From NCBI GenBank assembly GCA_013365325.1, contig JABVXV010000011.1, forward strand, positions 521,155 to 585,154: 64,000 nt of DNA. Direction: 5' to 3'. Positions 38,056 through 52,200 of the stretch are shown here, one piece after another; the first letter of the stretch is position 1; every line of letters begins with the position of its first letter. The position numbers and the translations under genes were made by a program. The notes beneath the pieces were generated by a model. That model was not told the origin of the DNA, did not search any database, and saw only the letters and a program-made list of their open reading frames with translations. The stretch is from Dipetalonema caudispina. Its lineage: Eukaryota; Nematoda; Chromadorea; Rhabditida; Onchocercidae.

Positions 38056-40497
38056 CTAAGAAAATATATTCATTGTCCACTATATGCCATGGAAGAATGC
38101 AACACCGTCGATGTGAGCTATTTATTGAAATACTTCTTTGATTTCAACAATTTATCAGTTCAGTTCAATTCCAATAAAATTTGCTGTATCTTACTAAAAC
38201 ATCGACTTCGCCACTTATTCGATTCTCACCTTTTATCTTCTTAGCCAAGGTCATTCTGGGTTAAAGAAATGAAGTAGACCTTGGTGTAATATGCTAAACG
38301 AATAATTAGATTGATTAGTTACTTCAAAAGATGTAATGCGTTCGGGAATGATCACAAGAGAAGAAGTGTAACAATTAAACCCTAAAGGTTAATATACAAA
38401 ATATGACAAAAATTCAGCAGGCAAAAAAGTTAGCAAGTTTAATGGCCCAAAATTTAAGTGACAAAGGCACACAATAGTTTGTAGCAAACGCTTTTGTAAC
38501 TCATTCAACATTATCAGTTGACAATTTGCATAAAATTTGGCATTCAAGTAAAAATTTTTCTAGGGAAAATCGAGGAAAGGCACAACATTCGTAACGGATA
38601 CAAATCATAGCTTTAGTACAACGTGTCAATTATAGCCAAGTATAACATTTTTAAAAAACAAATTTGGACAGTACAATAGCGTTTTACTTAATCAGAGAAT
38701 AAATGTTAAGTATTTCTAAATAGGTTTGGTAACCCAAGTGAATCAAAAATTAGGTGGTAAGCAACCTTTATAGTAAGAACTTGGTGTTTTGATAAAAAAG
38801 ATAGGTAAAGGAGGTTCAAAATTACGTAACGTAATTTGTTTTATCAACCGGTTCAGGTCTCGCCTCTCCAAGTTTCTGTTGATGATAATTTATATTAGCC
38901 GTTTATGTTGCCTCTCACCGCTTTGACGATAGAAACTGATGTCGATCCCTTAAAGTTATTAATCAATTTTTGAGTTTGCTGATAAAATGAAAGCATGAGG
39001 CACAAGGACGTCATTAAGTACAGATGACTAAAGAGACGATTTGAACTTTGATAGACATTTGAGAATGAGATAATGCAAAATACGGTCACTCAAGTTCGGG
39101 TCCTTTCATAATACACTGCACATTTCGCGGCCTTTCATCCGCTAAGAAAAATGTTGTATTTCCTACGACAAATGGTAAACTTCCTATCATAACTGAGTTT
39201 ACACCTGGATACCAACATGTCAGTGAGTCAAAAATTAGTATCTATAAGCAATGGCGAATATAAAGAAATGAGGAAGTACGGAAATATCGGTAATCAAAGT
39301 TGTGTGACATTGAATTCTTGAAATTATGTTACATGAGTAATATCAAACTTCAGATTTCAGTTAGATGTTGTATCTTCTCAACATAATGAATATGGATTTG
39401 CATCCTGTTGCTGTCCATTCTTTTTATTTGCAAAACCAATCATGTTTTGAAAATTTTAAATGGTGTTTTTAATCCTAAATTAATTTGATTTAGAAATTAA
39501 ATTTCTATCGTCATCGGTGAAAATCACGTCTCAGTGGATGATGGAGCAATCTCGAAACGATATGTTTTGGTATTCTTTAACAATCTTATGAAGATCAATC
39601 ATACTTACCATAGCAACTTTCCACTTTTAACCCATTTATCTAACTCTATCCTCAGATTTTACTTCCTGACTTCCTTATCAGGAATCTGCAATAGTTTTTA
39701 CAGTAATCTCACTTCCATAACTTTAGCAGTAAGTAACTTTATCAACTGTTTAGAGGAGTTTTTTACAAATGTTTTCAATTGTGTCATTGAAATGATCTCA
39801 TAAAATTATGACATTCACTTTCTGTAATCCATGCATCAGACTGAGAAGTCATTATCGTCGCTTACATATTTTTGAAATTATTGCTGTCACACCGTGGGCT
39901 TCTGCAGTGCTCCATTTGATTGCCATTCATTCTATTAATTCTTAATCTTTCTCACATTTACGGTTTGGAATTTTCACAAGACCAAAACAACAAATCCCAA
40001 AATATTGAACACAACCATTCGGTGGCACGCTTATTCACGATACTTTCAAGCTAACACTTATTTCAAGTTCAAGGTTAGAAGTAAGCTGCACCACTTGGAA
40101 AACCATTGCGTTATTCGCAAACTTTCTGAAATTGGCTTTTGTTTTATTGTGAATAAGCATTATGCCGGAGACTACTGTTTTTTATTCCTGTTCAAAATTA
40201 TGTTATAAAGCTGTCAGTTCATGATAGTTTTCAGTTTTCACATTCTAACAACAGTCGTTTGTTCAAATAAATAGTGGATTCTGGCTCAAGCTATATTTTA
40301 GATCAAATAACGACCCACCTACACTAAATTTAACGACATGAAGAATAAAATACGTTCATAAACTATTAACTTGCCACAATACCACAGATTATTGATCCAT
40401 GAAAGTTTAAGAATTTCTGAAGTAGCAACTAAGAATAAGAAATTTTTCGAATAAAAATAAGAAAAATAAATTTTTCTGAAGTATGAATTTCTAAAGT
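38056..40497. other. No supported gene
   Basis: AT-rich with short frames only, apart from the isolated exon-like segment near 38.9 kb mentioned with the preceding gene. Confidence 0.35.
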
Positions 40498-40860
40498 TCA
40501 ATTAACATATGCAACACACTCAAACTTATATGCACTCAAACGCGTATCTTTAATATTAGCCTGAAGAACTAACGTATCTCCCGGAACAACTGGCTTCCTA
40601 AACTTTGCATTTTTAATAGACATAAAATAAATAATTGTATTTTTAATTATATTTTGACTTCTTTTACCACCTAAAATGCATATTGCAGATGCCTGAGCTA
40701 AAGACTCAACTATCAAAACCCCCGGCATTATTGGATGATGAGAAAAGTGACCAACAAAAAATGGCTCATTAAAAGCTACATTTTTAATTGCTTTTATATT
40801 TTTGCCAGGGTCACACTTTATAATATACATGATAACAATGATACATACCAACGACATCAC
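40498..40860 (-). pseudogene. fabZ: fabZ fragment (3-hydroxyacyl-ACP dehydratase) of Wolbachia/Rickettsiales type
   Basis: The minus-strand frame reads CDPGKNIKAIKNVAFNEPF, then the FabZ signature GHFSHHPIMPGVLIVESLAQ, then IKNAKFRKPVVPGDTLVLQ and a C-terminal SAYKFECVAYVN before a stop. FabZ dehydrates 3-hydroxyacyl-ACP in type II fatty acid synthesis, a bacterial cytosolic reaction. The catalytic His (in GHF) and Glu (in VESLAQ) are both present. Homology runs from about 40821 to 40501 without frameshift or stop. The conserved N-terminal HRYP...LLVDR segment is replaced by unrelated host-like sequence (CIIVIMYI), with a TGA just upstream, and a few C-terminal residues are lost. The usual length is about 140-150 residues. 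Nematodes use type I FAS, and the flanks are ordinary nematode DNA, so this is a nuclear insertion of endosymbiont DNA, truncated at both ends. An ATG at 40857 could start a 119-residue product, but function is doubtful. Confidence 0.88.
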
Positions 40861-43800
40861 CGAGCCATCGTTTCAGATCTCTGCTGATACCTCCATTTTA
40901 GTTATTTAACGTCAAAAAAACTCATTGAAGTAATTTTTTCTCATAATTATCCTTCTATGTTCAATTTCGAACTGTTCTTTCTCTTTTAAATTTCATTTTA
41001 TTATGCTTTACTTAAAATGAGGTACTTTCCCTCAACTCTGAAGCACAAGAAGCTAATTTTATGGAAAGATTTTAGTTGTATACATATTCCCGATAACCTG
41101 TATGTGAGACGAGGTGCAAGGAAATAAAAAGAAAAGGTTTTGGAAGTGGGAAGCTTTCAAGTTCTGTTATTCACAATGCTATAGAAAAGAATGATCTTAC
41201 GTGACGAGGCCTTCTTTTAGCTAAGTGAACCGTGCAAGCACATTTTATAAAAAGTGACGAAAGAGAAATGGCGAAAAGTTCCTCGGTTTGTACTGCAGCA
41301 GTTTGTGAAGGATGTTCAAATTCTGGACAGAAGTAAATTTGAGATACGCTTAAAAATGGACTCTATATTATATCTAAATTCTTTTCACTAATCATAAGAT
41401 CATTTGACAAATTATGGTACGACATAAATAGTTCTACACAGGTCATTATACAACTCACGGCGATATTGCAAACTGCAAGAACTTGTCCGCTGTTTTGGAT
41501 ATTATATCAAAGATAAAGCTGCAATTTTGAACTTTCTTTTAACCGTCTCTGTTTCAAAATTTAAAAAAGAAAATTGATCTAGGAATGCCTTCAAATACCA
41601 CATTATACAGCTTCAACTTATAAGAAAGCATTGTTCAGTTCAGCATCCTGCCATTATCGATTAAGAATCTGCGCCATGCTTAAACCCAGAGGGCATTTAA
41701 AACATACTGAAATAATAAAAATCTTAATGCTTCCGCGATCGAAACTGTGTAAGATTAACTTCATATATACAACTCTTGTTGTTTATTTCCCACAAATAGC
41801 ATCATTAGCCTGTATAAAGTACAAGAAATTCACGACCATGAATGAATATCACAACATTTTGAGTCTCCCGTGTAAACCTGAATAAGAAACGTGAAGTAAG
41901 CATTGCTTCAGTTCTTCACAATGGTTGGGTGTAATGAAGAACGTATTACTACTATCTGGAGAGAGATTTGACATTCTTTGAAGAAAATCCAACAGTACGT
42001 AAAGGGCAATTTTTAAAATAGGATCAGATCCACTAGAATTTCTATCACGATTCTCAGTACCACATCGTAGGGTTAACATGGAAAACTAACGATGATCCGA
42101 GAAATTTTCTTTCAGAGAGGATTAAAAGCGACTATGCATTAAGGCCATAAAAATTGAAATGGACAAAATCATTTACCCATTATTTCACTAAAAAAGTACA
42201 ATAAAATCAAACCATTTCCATAAAAGACTCTTTTTCAAATATACGTACTACCAATTGGAAAATTGCGCAGTGGCACATGCATTATGCTACAACAATTACC
42301 AGAAAGGATAATACTTCTTCACTTCTAGGTGCCACTATTACATAAGCTTAGGACCCGAGTAGTGAAGATTTAAATCCCAGTCTGCAACATCCAGTGGAAA
42401 TACAAATAACAAATATAAACAGTTATAATAATAATCCTACTCTTTATATCTTTTTCTTCCCTTACTTTATTCTTCTAAATCTTTCTCTGTATTTTGTAAA
42501 AACAGTAGCCAACGAACCCACAGAAACTGAATAAGTAATACTAATCCTCAGTTTCTGGCTTGGGACCCAAACCTCAGACGGTATGCAACGCAGCAATAAT
42601 TGTTATCTGCTCTTTTATCTTTATTCATTTCATACTCTTACTTTATCTTTCTTCTTACCTCCTCCTGTGATCTTCCATTCCTTACTAGTCCTATTTTCAA
42701 GAAATATCTCAATGATTCTTAACACTGAGACTTTTAAAACTCGATGCTTTCATTAAAGCAGAGTATGTTACTTGTACGATGTTGAGAATGATACAAACAG
42801 TATACTCCGTCTGAATGAAAGTGAATGATAGTAAGAAGCCAATGACTGGTTAAGTAATATGAACTAGCGAGTTATACATAAAATGTCTAGCATAATGATA
42901 AGGAAACGAATGAATGCTTTTGTCGAACCCACAAGATTTTCACCGTACCCTCAACCATCATCATTCTGACCTTCATAAAAGCGCCTTTTAGTGAGCCAAT
43001 GGTCCGACAAAAGCAACTCACATGTCTAACAACGGCAACCAAATGAAAGAACTTTGAAAGGATAAGAACATCCGAGGTAGTCTTGATCTTCTGGGAAAAG
43101 CATTATTCGGGAAAATTGGCAATCGGCAAAAACACCGCCCAGATGCATGTCTAACTCATATAAAAGGCCAGTTCGAATCTTTCTCAAACGGTACCCTTCC
43201 TCCACTTCATTCATATTCAATCATTTATTGTGATCTTCCAACAAAAATATAAAAATCATTCTGAACTTGAGTGAACTACCGCTCTGAAACTCTGAAACCA
43301 TTTTTCGAAATATACGCTCTGCAACATTCTCTAAAACACAATAATGCTATGAAGAAGACAACCACAGGGAGAGGAGCGAATATTAATGATAGAAGATCAG
43401 GGTAAACTGAAAAAATTGTTTGGTATGATAGCGAATATTCGGTGAAACAAAATATCTGGGAATAACTGAAACAAGAACAGACTACAAAGGTACAATTTAT
43501 TCCATTCCATGACAATAAAGCTTTGTAACATAAAGCGAAATGCGATGTGCACTGAGCATCAAACTAGTCAGTAATTTACTCCTACGCGCATTCCCACCTT
43601 GTTCTAAAAAATACATCTCAAATCAATATCTTACTGATTCAACTAACCCATCTAACACATACAATTTCGACCACGACTTAAATAATCGTGAGACGCGCAG
43701 GAGAAAGTATTGTAAATGTCATTTATGCATAATGGTCCTATCCTATTTTCGACCTATATTCATCCGTAATTCACTTCTAAGGCAATTACTACGATTTAAA

Positions 43801-44749
43801 AAAAACCATATTTCAAAATAACATATCTCAGTGATCTACGCTAAAAAAAAGAAATGACTACATACAAAAGTCCCATCAACATTATTCTATGTAAAGGCCT
43901 ATTATTGAGATAAAACTAAGAGAATGATGAGTTCAATGATAGAGTTATAAAAAATGTCACTAGAAATAAACACTCAAAAATTACCAACTATCGCTCAGCG
44001 AAGACACAATTGCACACTCTTTCTCCTTCTCAAAATCAAAAGAAAAAGATCAAAGCAACATTGACAGAAATTCTTAATAACCGAAAATGTTTGCATTCCA
44101 AATAATTAGAATATAAGTTAAATCACTTCAATATAAACAAATGATGAAAGCGCTAAGGTTCTGATGACATGCGCAATATTTACAGCCCAACATATGAAAA
44201 AGCAACAAATGAGTCCGTGAATGCTATATACCAAAAAGATGATTTTACATCACGTCACTTGATACAAGATATTTCACATAACAAGAAACAATTATCATCA
44301 TTTCATCATATTTTTCCTCATGTAATACAAAAAAATGCATTGCAATCAGCAGTGAACAGCTATTCCTGCCCCCAATGGGCAAATACTACATAACCACCCT
44401 TATTGCAAGTTATAAATGCTGTATTTTGGGAGTGAGATGTTGTTACACGTTATACAAGTGCAAATTTTTCTAGCCCGTAAGTTACAGTACACACCGATTT
44501 TTTCAGTGAGTCCAGTTTTCAAAACTGCTCCATTTCAGCCTAGTCAATTAAAGAAACATATTCTCATCATTTTATCTCATGAACAATAATTATTCATTTC
44601 TCTTTTTCTGCCAAAAATCTTATCGTTACTTTTCATTCTAAATGAGAAGCACTGGCAAATTTCGGTGGAGCTGTTGACACTGAAATGCAATCAGCTGGCT
44701 ATTAAAATAACAACGAAATTAGCAAAGAAGCAGAATCAAATAAATAAAA
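40861..44749. other. Mostly non-coding, with weak minus-strand coding-like pieces
   Basis: Minus-strand frames with protein-like composition occur at 43515-43276 (hydrophobic span APLPVVVFFIALLCF, follows tgtttcag and ends GAGCG|gtagtt), 43220-43026 (ATG-initiated, EVEEGYRLRKIRTGLLYELD) and 42079-41849 (SDPILKIALYVLLDFLQRM, to a stop). They are in the right order for one minus-strand gene, but a stop separates the first two and I could not find consistent joins. The rest has no signal. Confidence 0.25.
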
Positions 44750-47700
44750 TCAGTCATTTTTGCAAAACATATTGGCGAGCGACTGCGCACCGGGCAACGA
44801 ATCACTACCAGTGGTACCATCAAAAACATTCATGACATCCATCGCTAAAATAAATGGCATGACAGTCTCGATTGATAAGCTGCCAATGAGACCTGAGAAG
44901 AACAGTTCAACTAATACAGCTTGCTTGAACCATCGCATTGTTGGCAACAATAGCAATAAATGACTGTAACGTTCAATTGCATTGTACACTGTTGAAGCTG
45001 CTGCAGCTCCAGAGGCATTGTCATTTTCTGAAGCACTGTCCTCACAATTTGTAACGCTCAATGATAATATATGTTCATAGAGTTCCTGTAATGCTTGTGC
45101 ATGTACTGCCCTTACATTCGCGTCGGTTGATGAACTGGGGAGATCTATAAAACAACTGAATTTTATCACTTCATTACACTCTCTCTGAAATTAATTAAAA
45201 TTATGCTATCTTTTAGTGCAACATGTTCCACAACGGTAAAACGTATGTATTCGGAAACAATAAAATATTCTCGTATCAAAATCGAAATCATGATATCATT
45301 GATCCCACAGTTCTACTTAGATTTAACAGAACAAGCTGATCATTAAAATTAAATAGCCCAAGACAATTATCAAACCATTTGCTGTAAATGAGATTAATTT
45401 CAGATATGCAAATTCCATGGATGACAGCTTCAGCTCTTCGAATCGTTGTACGAGCTTAAACAAATAGCCAATCTGCTCATTCACTTCTTCAAATCGTTCC
45501 GTTTTCAGTTGACCTGAGAAAAATATCGATAACAGAGAAATCTTTAGACACGTTATACTATTAGCATTCATATTTATAAATGTACCTATTCGTGAGCAGG
45601 CGCTTAAATGAGTGCTCATAGCAGCCAGCATGTTTGAAAGACAAAACTGATTTGAACACTGCATTAAGCCAAGTATGAAGAGATCACACCACTTTAATTT
45701 CATCAACTGTTCAAGGCAGCCAGGACTGAAACAAGCAAAAAGTTAAACCGATGTAACAAAATAACAATCACTATATTGCGTAATATATTACTGGATTATA
45801 ACATAGCACCACTGCAGTATTTTTTTAGTTTTTCAAAGACTTCGCACTTTCCAAAATGTTCATATACGTTCTGAAACTACTAATCTCCTTATTCGATCTC
45901 ATGTAAATTTATTCAAATTAGTTAAATTGGGCTGCGAAAATCAGGACTGAACAGCAAAGACTTCAGAATCTCAAACAGAGACATAAGAATCTTATCGACA
46001 AATTTCTACTGCAGTCGAGGGTCAATTAATTAATATAAACAATGCTGCGGAAATTGTCATAAAAGCCCGAACTGAGTGTTTATCTATTAAAATCGAAGTG
46101 GTGGGAAAACTTTTTTCATCAAAAAATTTTTTGCTCCTTTCGTTTGCGGACAGTAATCACCAATTAACGAACAGTTGTACATGATAACTATATAGACTCT
46201 TTAGTATTCACAAAATAAATCAGCTAAGTAAGAAAAAAATCTGTTGAAATGCTCATCAAAGTATAACCATAAATATATTCATATATAGAGTGGTCACGGC
46301 GAAGTTCTCCCTTACCCTCCTTATTCCCTCAAATCACCATTACGTAATGATCACTGTCCTAGAGCCTTGACATCTGCTTGAGTCCAGATCGAGACCGTAC
46401 TGTATGGCCCGACTCTTTCGAAAAAGGGAATATATTAATAACTTCCGATGTAGCTAGCTAGCTATTCGTATAATCATGTTTTCGAGGTAATTAAATATTT
46501 TATTAATACCTAAAGACTGGTATGACTGATCTTTTATGCTTTCTTTACAAAACAAAATGATTGCTAAAAAGAAAATAATAAAAAGTTACGATAAAAAGTA
46601 GTTCGGCAAGTATAATTCAGTTCATGAAGCAAAAATACCAATTCTAATGCTTACTTGGAACTGATTGCTTTAAAATTCTTCATCCAGTGGACAGATAGAA
46701 ATAAAAGCCTGGAGGCCGTTTCACATATAAACTGTATGTTTAATTCACTAGGCATTGGCTGTGGAACTGGTAATTCGAACTTCGCTCGCTATAAATTCAA
46801 AGAGAAAGAAAAATCCTTGGAAAAAACTATTCTATATAACTTTTAAAAATCTTTGAAATTCATTTCACGTGAAATTTAAAGGAATCAGAATCATTCCAAT
46901 CAGTCAGTGCTATGACATGGAAGCAAAAAATTGTAACCGCTACTCATTTTTTATTATCGAATTATTTTCCTTCTTTAATATGGTGAATAATTAAATTCAA
47001 AGTGCCCATTTCTAGATCGGTTAACCATATCACGGGGATAAACTGTAAGGAGCGATATCAAAAATATGTCTCATTACATTTGAAGATTGTTTCGAAAAAT
47101 TAAGTAATGAAAATCACCTCAGCATTCAATAAAGAGCCATCTTCAAGCAATGATGAACTTGCACCACTAGATGAAGGAGATGTTGATAGAGGTGCACGCA
47201 GAAGAGCTGATACTGCAGTTTCATCATCTTCTCTACCAAATTTATCCTACACGGTAAACAATAAATTACACCACACTGATTAGCAAAAAAAGATGAAATA
47301 AGAAAACAAATCCTCTAGTCAAAACAATGTGTTCGTTTGGTAATCAATTTCATGCAATTTCTTGGTAAAATACTTGCAAGAGGGAAGTAGAATTTTCTAA
47401 AGATGTACGACTGAATTTACCATAATGTTATAAAAACTCATGACATCTGAACACAGAAAATTTTACAGTTCCTTAATGAGTAATTGGTAAAGTGGACTCA
47501 AAATTAACCTCATTTATTATCGAAGGTTGAGGTTCGGGAGTAACTGAAGCAGGTCGAATAACAGACAATGGACTAGTTGGTGATATATCAACTGTTTCTG
47601 AATTCTTCATTTCATCCGGTTCTTGTTTCAGCTGCAATTAGAAACAGTCAAGTTTGTACCTGAAGAAAATCTCAAAAATTTCATAACCAAAATTCACTTG

Positions 47701-49228
47701 ATTCATCTGAAATTGCATTACTGATACAAAAATTTTTAAGATCACCTCTGTATTTGCCACCTCATTTCTCACGATTGCCAACAAGCCATTCATGAAAGCA
47801 CTTTCGTGTTTCACAATTGGAGGAGTCTGCAAGAAGGAGTACATTCAACAATCTTAAACGACATGTGGATTTCATATTTCAATTTTTGCAGCTTTTTTAA
47901 ATGTTGTATCATTAAAAGACAAAATGAGAACACCAGCATATTAAAATTTGAAATTTACTAACACTAAGTAAACACCTGTAGAACAAAGGACAAACTGACC
48001 CTTAAAGCTTCAGGCCTAAGTGAAGCAGATGATGTTGTCGCAACCATTGTTGGTGCTGCCTCGTTATTCGATGCTGAACCAACAGGTCGTCTTTCCGCTT
48101 GCACCGCTTCAAAAACAGAATTGTCACATTAAACCAAGTTTAAGATACTAATAAATTAATCTCTTAATTCTATCTATTGATAATTCCTTCAAATTGTTGG
48201 CTGCTTTAAAAATTCCAATTACCTACCAATCCTTATGTTAGAAAGGCCGCTTGGTTATGCGATGCAGCACGTATTTTAAAACAAAAACGATTCTAAGCCA
48301 GCACGGCTACGTCTGACTTCCTAAAACAGCTTACATGCTAGCCATAAACTAATCTTTTTTTAACCCAGTCACTTATTAGGCTGTCCAATTACAAACACCA
48401 CCAAATGAAAACTAACACTCGCTTCGCATTCCCATAGTAAGACATTTTCGTAAACGACAATATTGACACCGATTACGATGAAACTTTGTCACTGGACAAT
48501 CCTTTGTTCCACGACACACATATCCTATCTGAAATTACCTAATTTCAAGTCTAAAAGTGAAAGGAGTGATTGTTAATTGTGAAATCGATGGGATACGCTC
48601 CTAAATCGGAGTAATTCAGTAGAACAAGCAAATCACACAGTACCGTATCTGTAATAATTTTAATCGATATACATGGAGCCAAAATAGAGAGTGTAACGAA
48701 ATTAGAGATTTACAGTTTGCTTGATATCTACAAAAATTCTTTTTAATCCATATTCCTTAATAATTGGTTACGTGGAGATTTCATTCCACAGATATATCAA
48801 AACTCTATTTCCAATACGAACATCCATTTATAATAGGCGGGTAGCGAAAGTTCACAAAATTGGTAAATTGTTAAATATGAAACTGTTTTGTAAAGAAATA
48901 GAGAACTTACAAGTTTGGTGGTCTTCTGAAGCATTAATCAAATCAAAAATGAACCGATCAAGTGATTTTTGATTCAAAGTTTATTATAAAGTGTGCAACA
49001 AGGTACCTGTTTTCTGATACTGCGTTTGAAAAATCCTTTACATCCTTCACAGCTCACAGCACCATAATGTCTTCCAGATGCCTTGTCACCACAAACGACA
49101 CACAATTCGACACACATATCCCGAACGGCTGTTGATGCACTCGTTGTGCAATGAGGTGACGATGCAGTGCCACCACGCGATACATTACCTGCAGCCGACG
49201 AATGATGAACTGATGCTGCGGCTGCCAT
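44750..49228 (-). CDS. nhr-41: NR2C-type (TR2/TR4-like, C. elegans nhr-41-like) nuclear hormone receptor, 526 aa
   Basis: Exons on the minus strand: 49228-49007, 48528-48417, 48106-48000, 47826-47746, 47631-47509, 47246-47118, 46788-46655, 45725-45586, 45513-45376 and 45144-44750. All are GT-AG and phase-compatible; the stop is TGA. Residues 43-108 are the DNA-binding domain: the first zinc finger has Cys 43/46/60/63 with P-box CEGCKG, the second Cys 79/85/95/98, followed by [20 protein letters not shown], which matches NR2C receptors. A hinge of about 150 residues (Ser/Pro/Thr-rich) spans exons 3-6. The ligand-binding domain starts near residue 259, with [18 protein letters not shown] (helix 3 signature), [22 protein letters not shown] and a C-terminal [20 protein letters not shown] segment. 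It should bind direct-repeat AGGTCA-like elements in the nucleus. A Ser/Ala/Asn-rich insertion interrupts the region before helix 10. The ATG lies two codons after tttcagCTG, so trans-splicing at that acceptor or a further 5' exon is possible. The symbol is by family resemblance. Confidence 0.87.
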
Positions 49229-52200
49229 CAGCTGAAAGATTTAAATAGTTACCCAGTAATTAGCTTGGTAAATCATATTTAGTTCAGATATGAAGAAAAA
49301 CCCTGGAACGATTACAAACTGCATACTCTTCATGGAACCTCAGATAGCCGATGTGTTAGCATGGTGGATGACCCCAACTCATCGAAAGATTAATAGTAAG
49401 GTGAAGCAGGCTGCGTAAGCAGCTACAACCGACAAACTATTGACAGCTCTGCTGGCAAAGTGACTGAGGCTACTTTATCGATTCAATTTTGCATGCTTTA
49501 TTCACATAAAGTCCGACGAAAGGTCAACCAGGATCGATAACCGGCTGTCAACAACCCTCTCCCCTCCCCTCACAATATGCCTACCATGCAGGGCTACGGG
49601 AAGCAAAGGGAGAGAGTTACTGCACACAACTGGTTATTGAAATACGTTCTTTTTGACAGGAAGCAACTATTAACTGTACAGAGCAGCGACAGCAGCAACA
49701 GCAGCAATAATAGCAGTAGCAGTAGCAGTAGCAGCAACTGTCAACTGCTCTATCCTTTCAGCACCAATCTCATTTTAAGATTGTAGTTAAAATTAGGTAT
49801 AAAGAGTGAGTAAATGACCATTATAAAGTACATCTAACTGCTGGACAATTGATCTGCTACTACTATCGAGCATGATATGAAAAGCAGACAACAAATTTGT
49901 AGTTCCTAGCTAGTTGATTAGCAATGCTTTTGCTGCAAGAGTATTACCACAATCGCCCACTCAATATAACGTTATCCATAGAATCTGTCGACTCACCTAT
50001 CACAACCAAAGAGACTAAATAATTGCCAGGACATGTGTTTCCGGTCATCGTCCAGCCTAATTTACATAAATGCTCCAAACACGATCTTCATTATTACATT
50101 ACTATGCGAACCATTCAGTGGAAAAACGTAAAGCTAAGATTGAGAAGTATATCAAAAGAAGAAAAGGCGCTAATAACCAGCTAGTAACTATATTACCAGT
50201 AACTACAACCTGTGCATCTCAGCACGAGTGCACTGCCTATTGCCGCAAACGTACATTTGCACTGAGATGGACGTACATTTTGCAGATAGATGCAGCTTTT
50301 GCAGCTTCACTGGCCCTCAAATCAATAGACATGCCGCCGCTACTTGACGTGATGCTACCTTTACTCAGACGCATCCTGTCTGCTTTAGCCTCAATAAATT
50401 TTAAGAGCAATAAGAACACATCCCCATACATGCAGTAATTCAAAATATAACATGAAACTGGCGAGTGGATCAAAATGACCCACTAGCGATTCATTCAGAT
50501 TTAAAAATTCAACATATTTACTGCTTATCTGTCATTCCCTTCTTTCAAATTTTTATATTACTCATACTTCTTTATGCGGAAAAAAATGTGGGAAACCAAC
50601 ATGTCTGCCATTTGTTGGTTTTATACTCGAACTTTGGATTTGCTACTGATATGGCTAATCAGCTTATAAAGTCATACCTTTTGTTATTAACAGTAATGCC
50701 ACTTATTCAACTCAAATTCATAAGTTTAAAATCGGCATAATTTTAGGCTGTCTCCCAATTAATACATTTCGCCTTCAGATGGTAAAGAATACAGAACAAC
50801 TGCTTGCTACGTGAGTCTACTAATAAAGACAAATGATACTAATAATCGCCTTTGCCTGTTTAATTCATTTGTTGATTGGATTGTCCATAATTACTACTTC
50901 ACTAATTAAGGGTTACACATTGAGGGACAGTTAAATTAGGTAATGAATCCAAACTAAAGTCTCGTCCCTTCCAAACTTCTATTGAGGGATCGTCCAAAGT
51001 ATTATCCAGCATCTACATATACTTCATTCGTGCTGTGCTACTAACAATTATATTAAAATTTTCTTTGAATTTGTATCAAGCTTTCACAATTGCTCTGTCC
51101 CTTTAATATTTCTACTTCAGCAAGGTCAAAATTAGAGCAGGCTGAGGTGAACATTTATCCAGTGCTCCTTAATAAAATCAAAGCTATTAATGTGATGAAG
51201 AGAAACATTACCCAACATAACGCTTTTATTTAAAAGTATGCCAAATTGAATACTGAAAATTTGAAGGAATTAGAGAAATTAAAAGAATGCTTTTTTATAG
51301 CAAAACATATACACTAATTGAATCTAAACTTAGGGAATTTGATTAGTAATTCGTCAAGGTAACTTTTCTACAGTAAGACATTATTACTCATAGCAAAAGG
51401 TCCAGGAGATGAGTTAAGAAAGTATTACTTTTTATAAGCGGACTGTAGGAGAGCAAGGAAAGAACACGACAGAGATGTCGACATAATAAGAGTGGTATGA
51501 AAGCAGGAAATACAACAGTTGAAAGAAATTAGTATAGGTACAGGAGACGGTAGGAAGGGTTCAAGGGACACTTGACAGAGTTCAGCAGCTGTCTTCGACC
51601 TCAAATGTATGAAAATCATCCGGCGATGGTGCCCCGACGACCTCGCACAGTCAGTGCAGCCATTTGAAATTGAGGTCTATGACCCCATGCACCTATTCAA
51701 TATATTTTGCATAACTTTTCAATGAATCTATTTCCAATGGGAAGTTACCCCTCGAAGCTATTTATCTCTCTAATATTAACTCAATAAGCCATCGTCCTGA
51801 TGGAATGCTTGAACTAGCTGTTTTATTATATTCGTGGAAACGAGGAGGTCAAATTCCGGCAAAATGAGATGAATAATGCAGGAGCTCTTAAAGTACATGT
51901 TTCAAGCAAGCAAACCATGCAGCAGTGATGCTTCATTTCTTCACGCTAAAATATTGATCAATAAAGAGCTATAGGGAGAAAGTATGCAGAAGTGAATGCA
52001 CTGTCATCTATGTTGATTGCTTATTAAGCGATATGGGAATAAAGCGCAGTTCATGCTAGAGGTTATGACCCCTGAAAGAAGTCTAGCAGTTCACCCAACA
52101 ATGTACTATCTCATCTGTCCAGAGATGCATAGACTCGGTGCACAACAAATCATTGCTGATCTCCCATCGCCTTTTCGATCCGTGGACCTTTGATACCACT

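Noticed and set aside
50070..50438. 122-codon plus-strand frame
   Set aside because: No splice partner or recognisable motif, and the opposite strand reads more like a receptor N-terminal exon.
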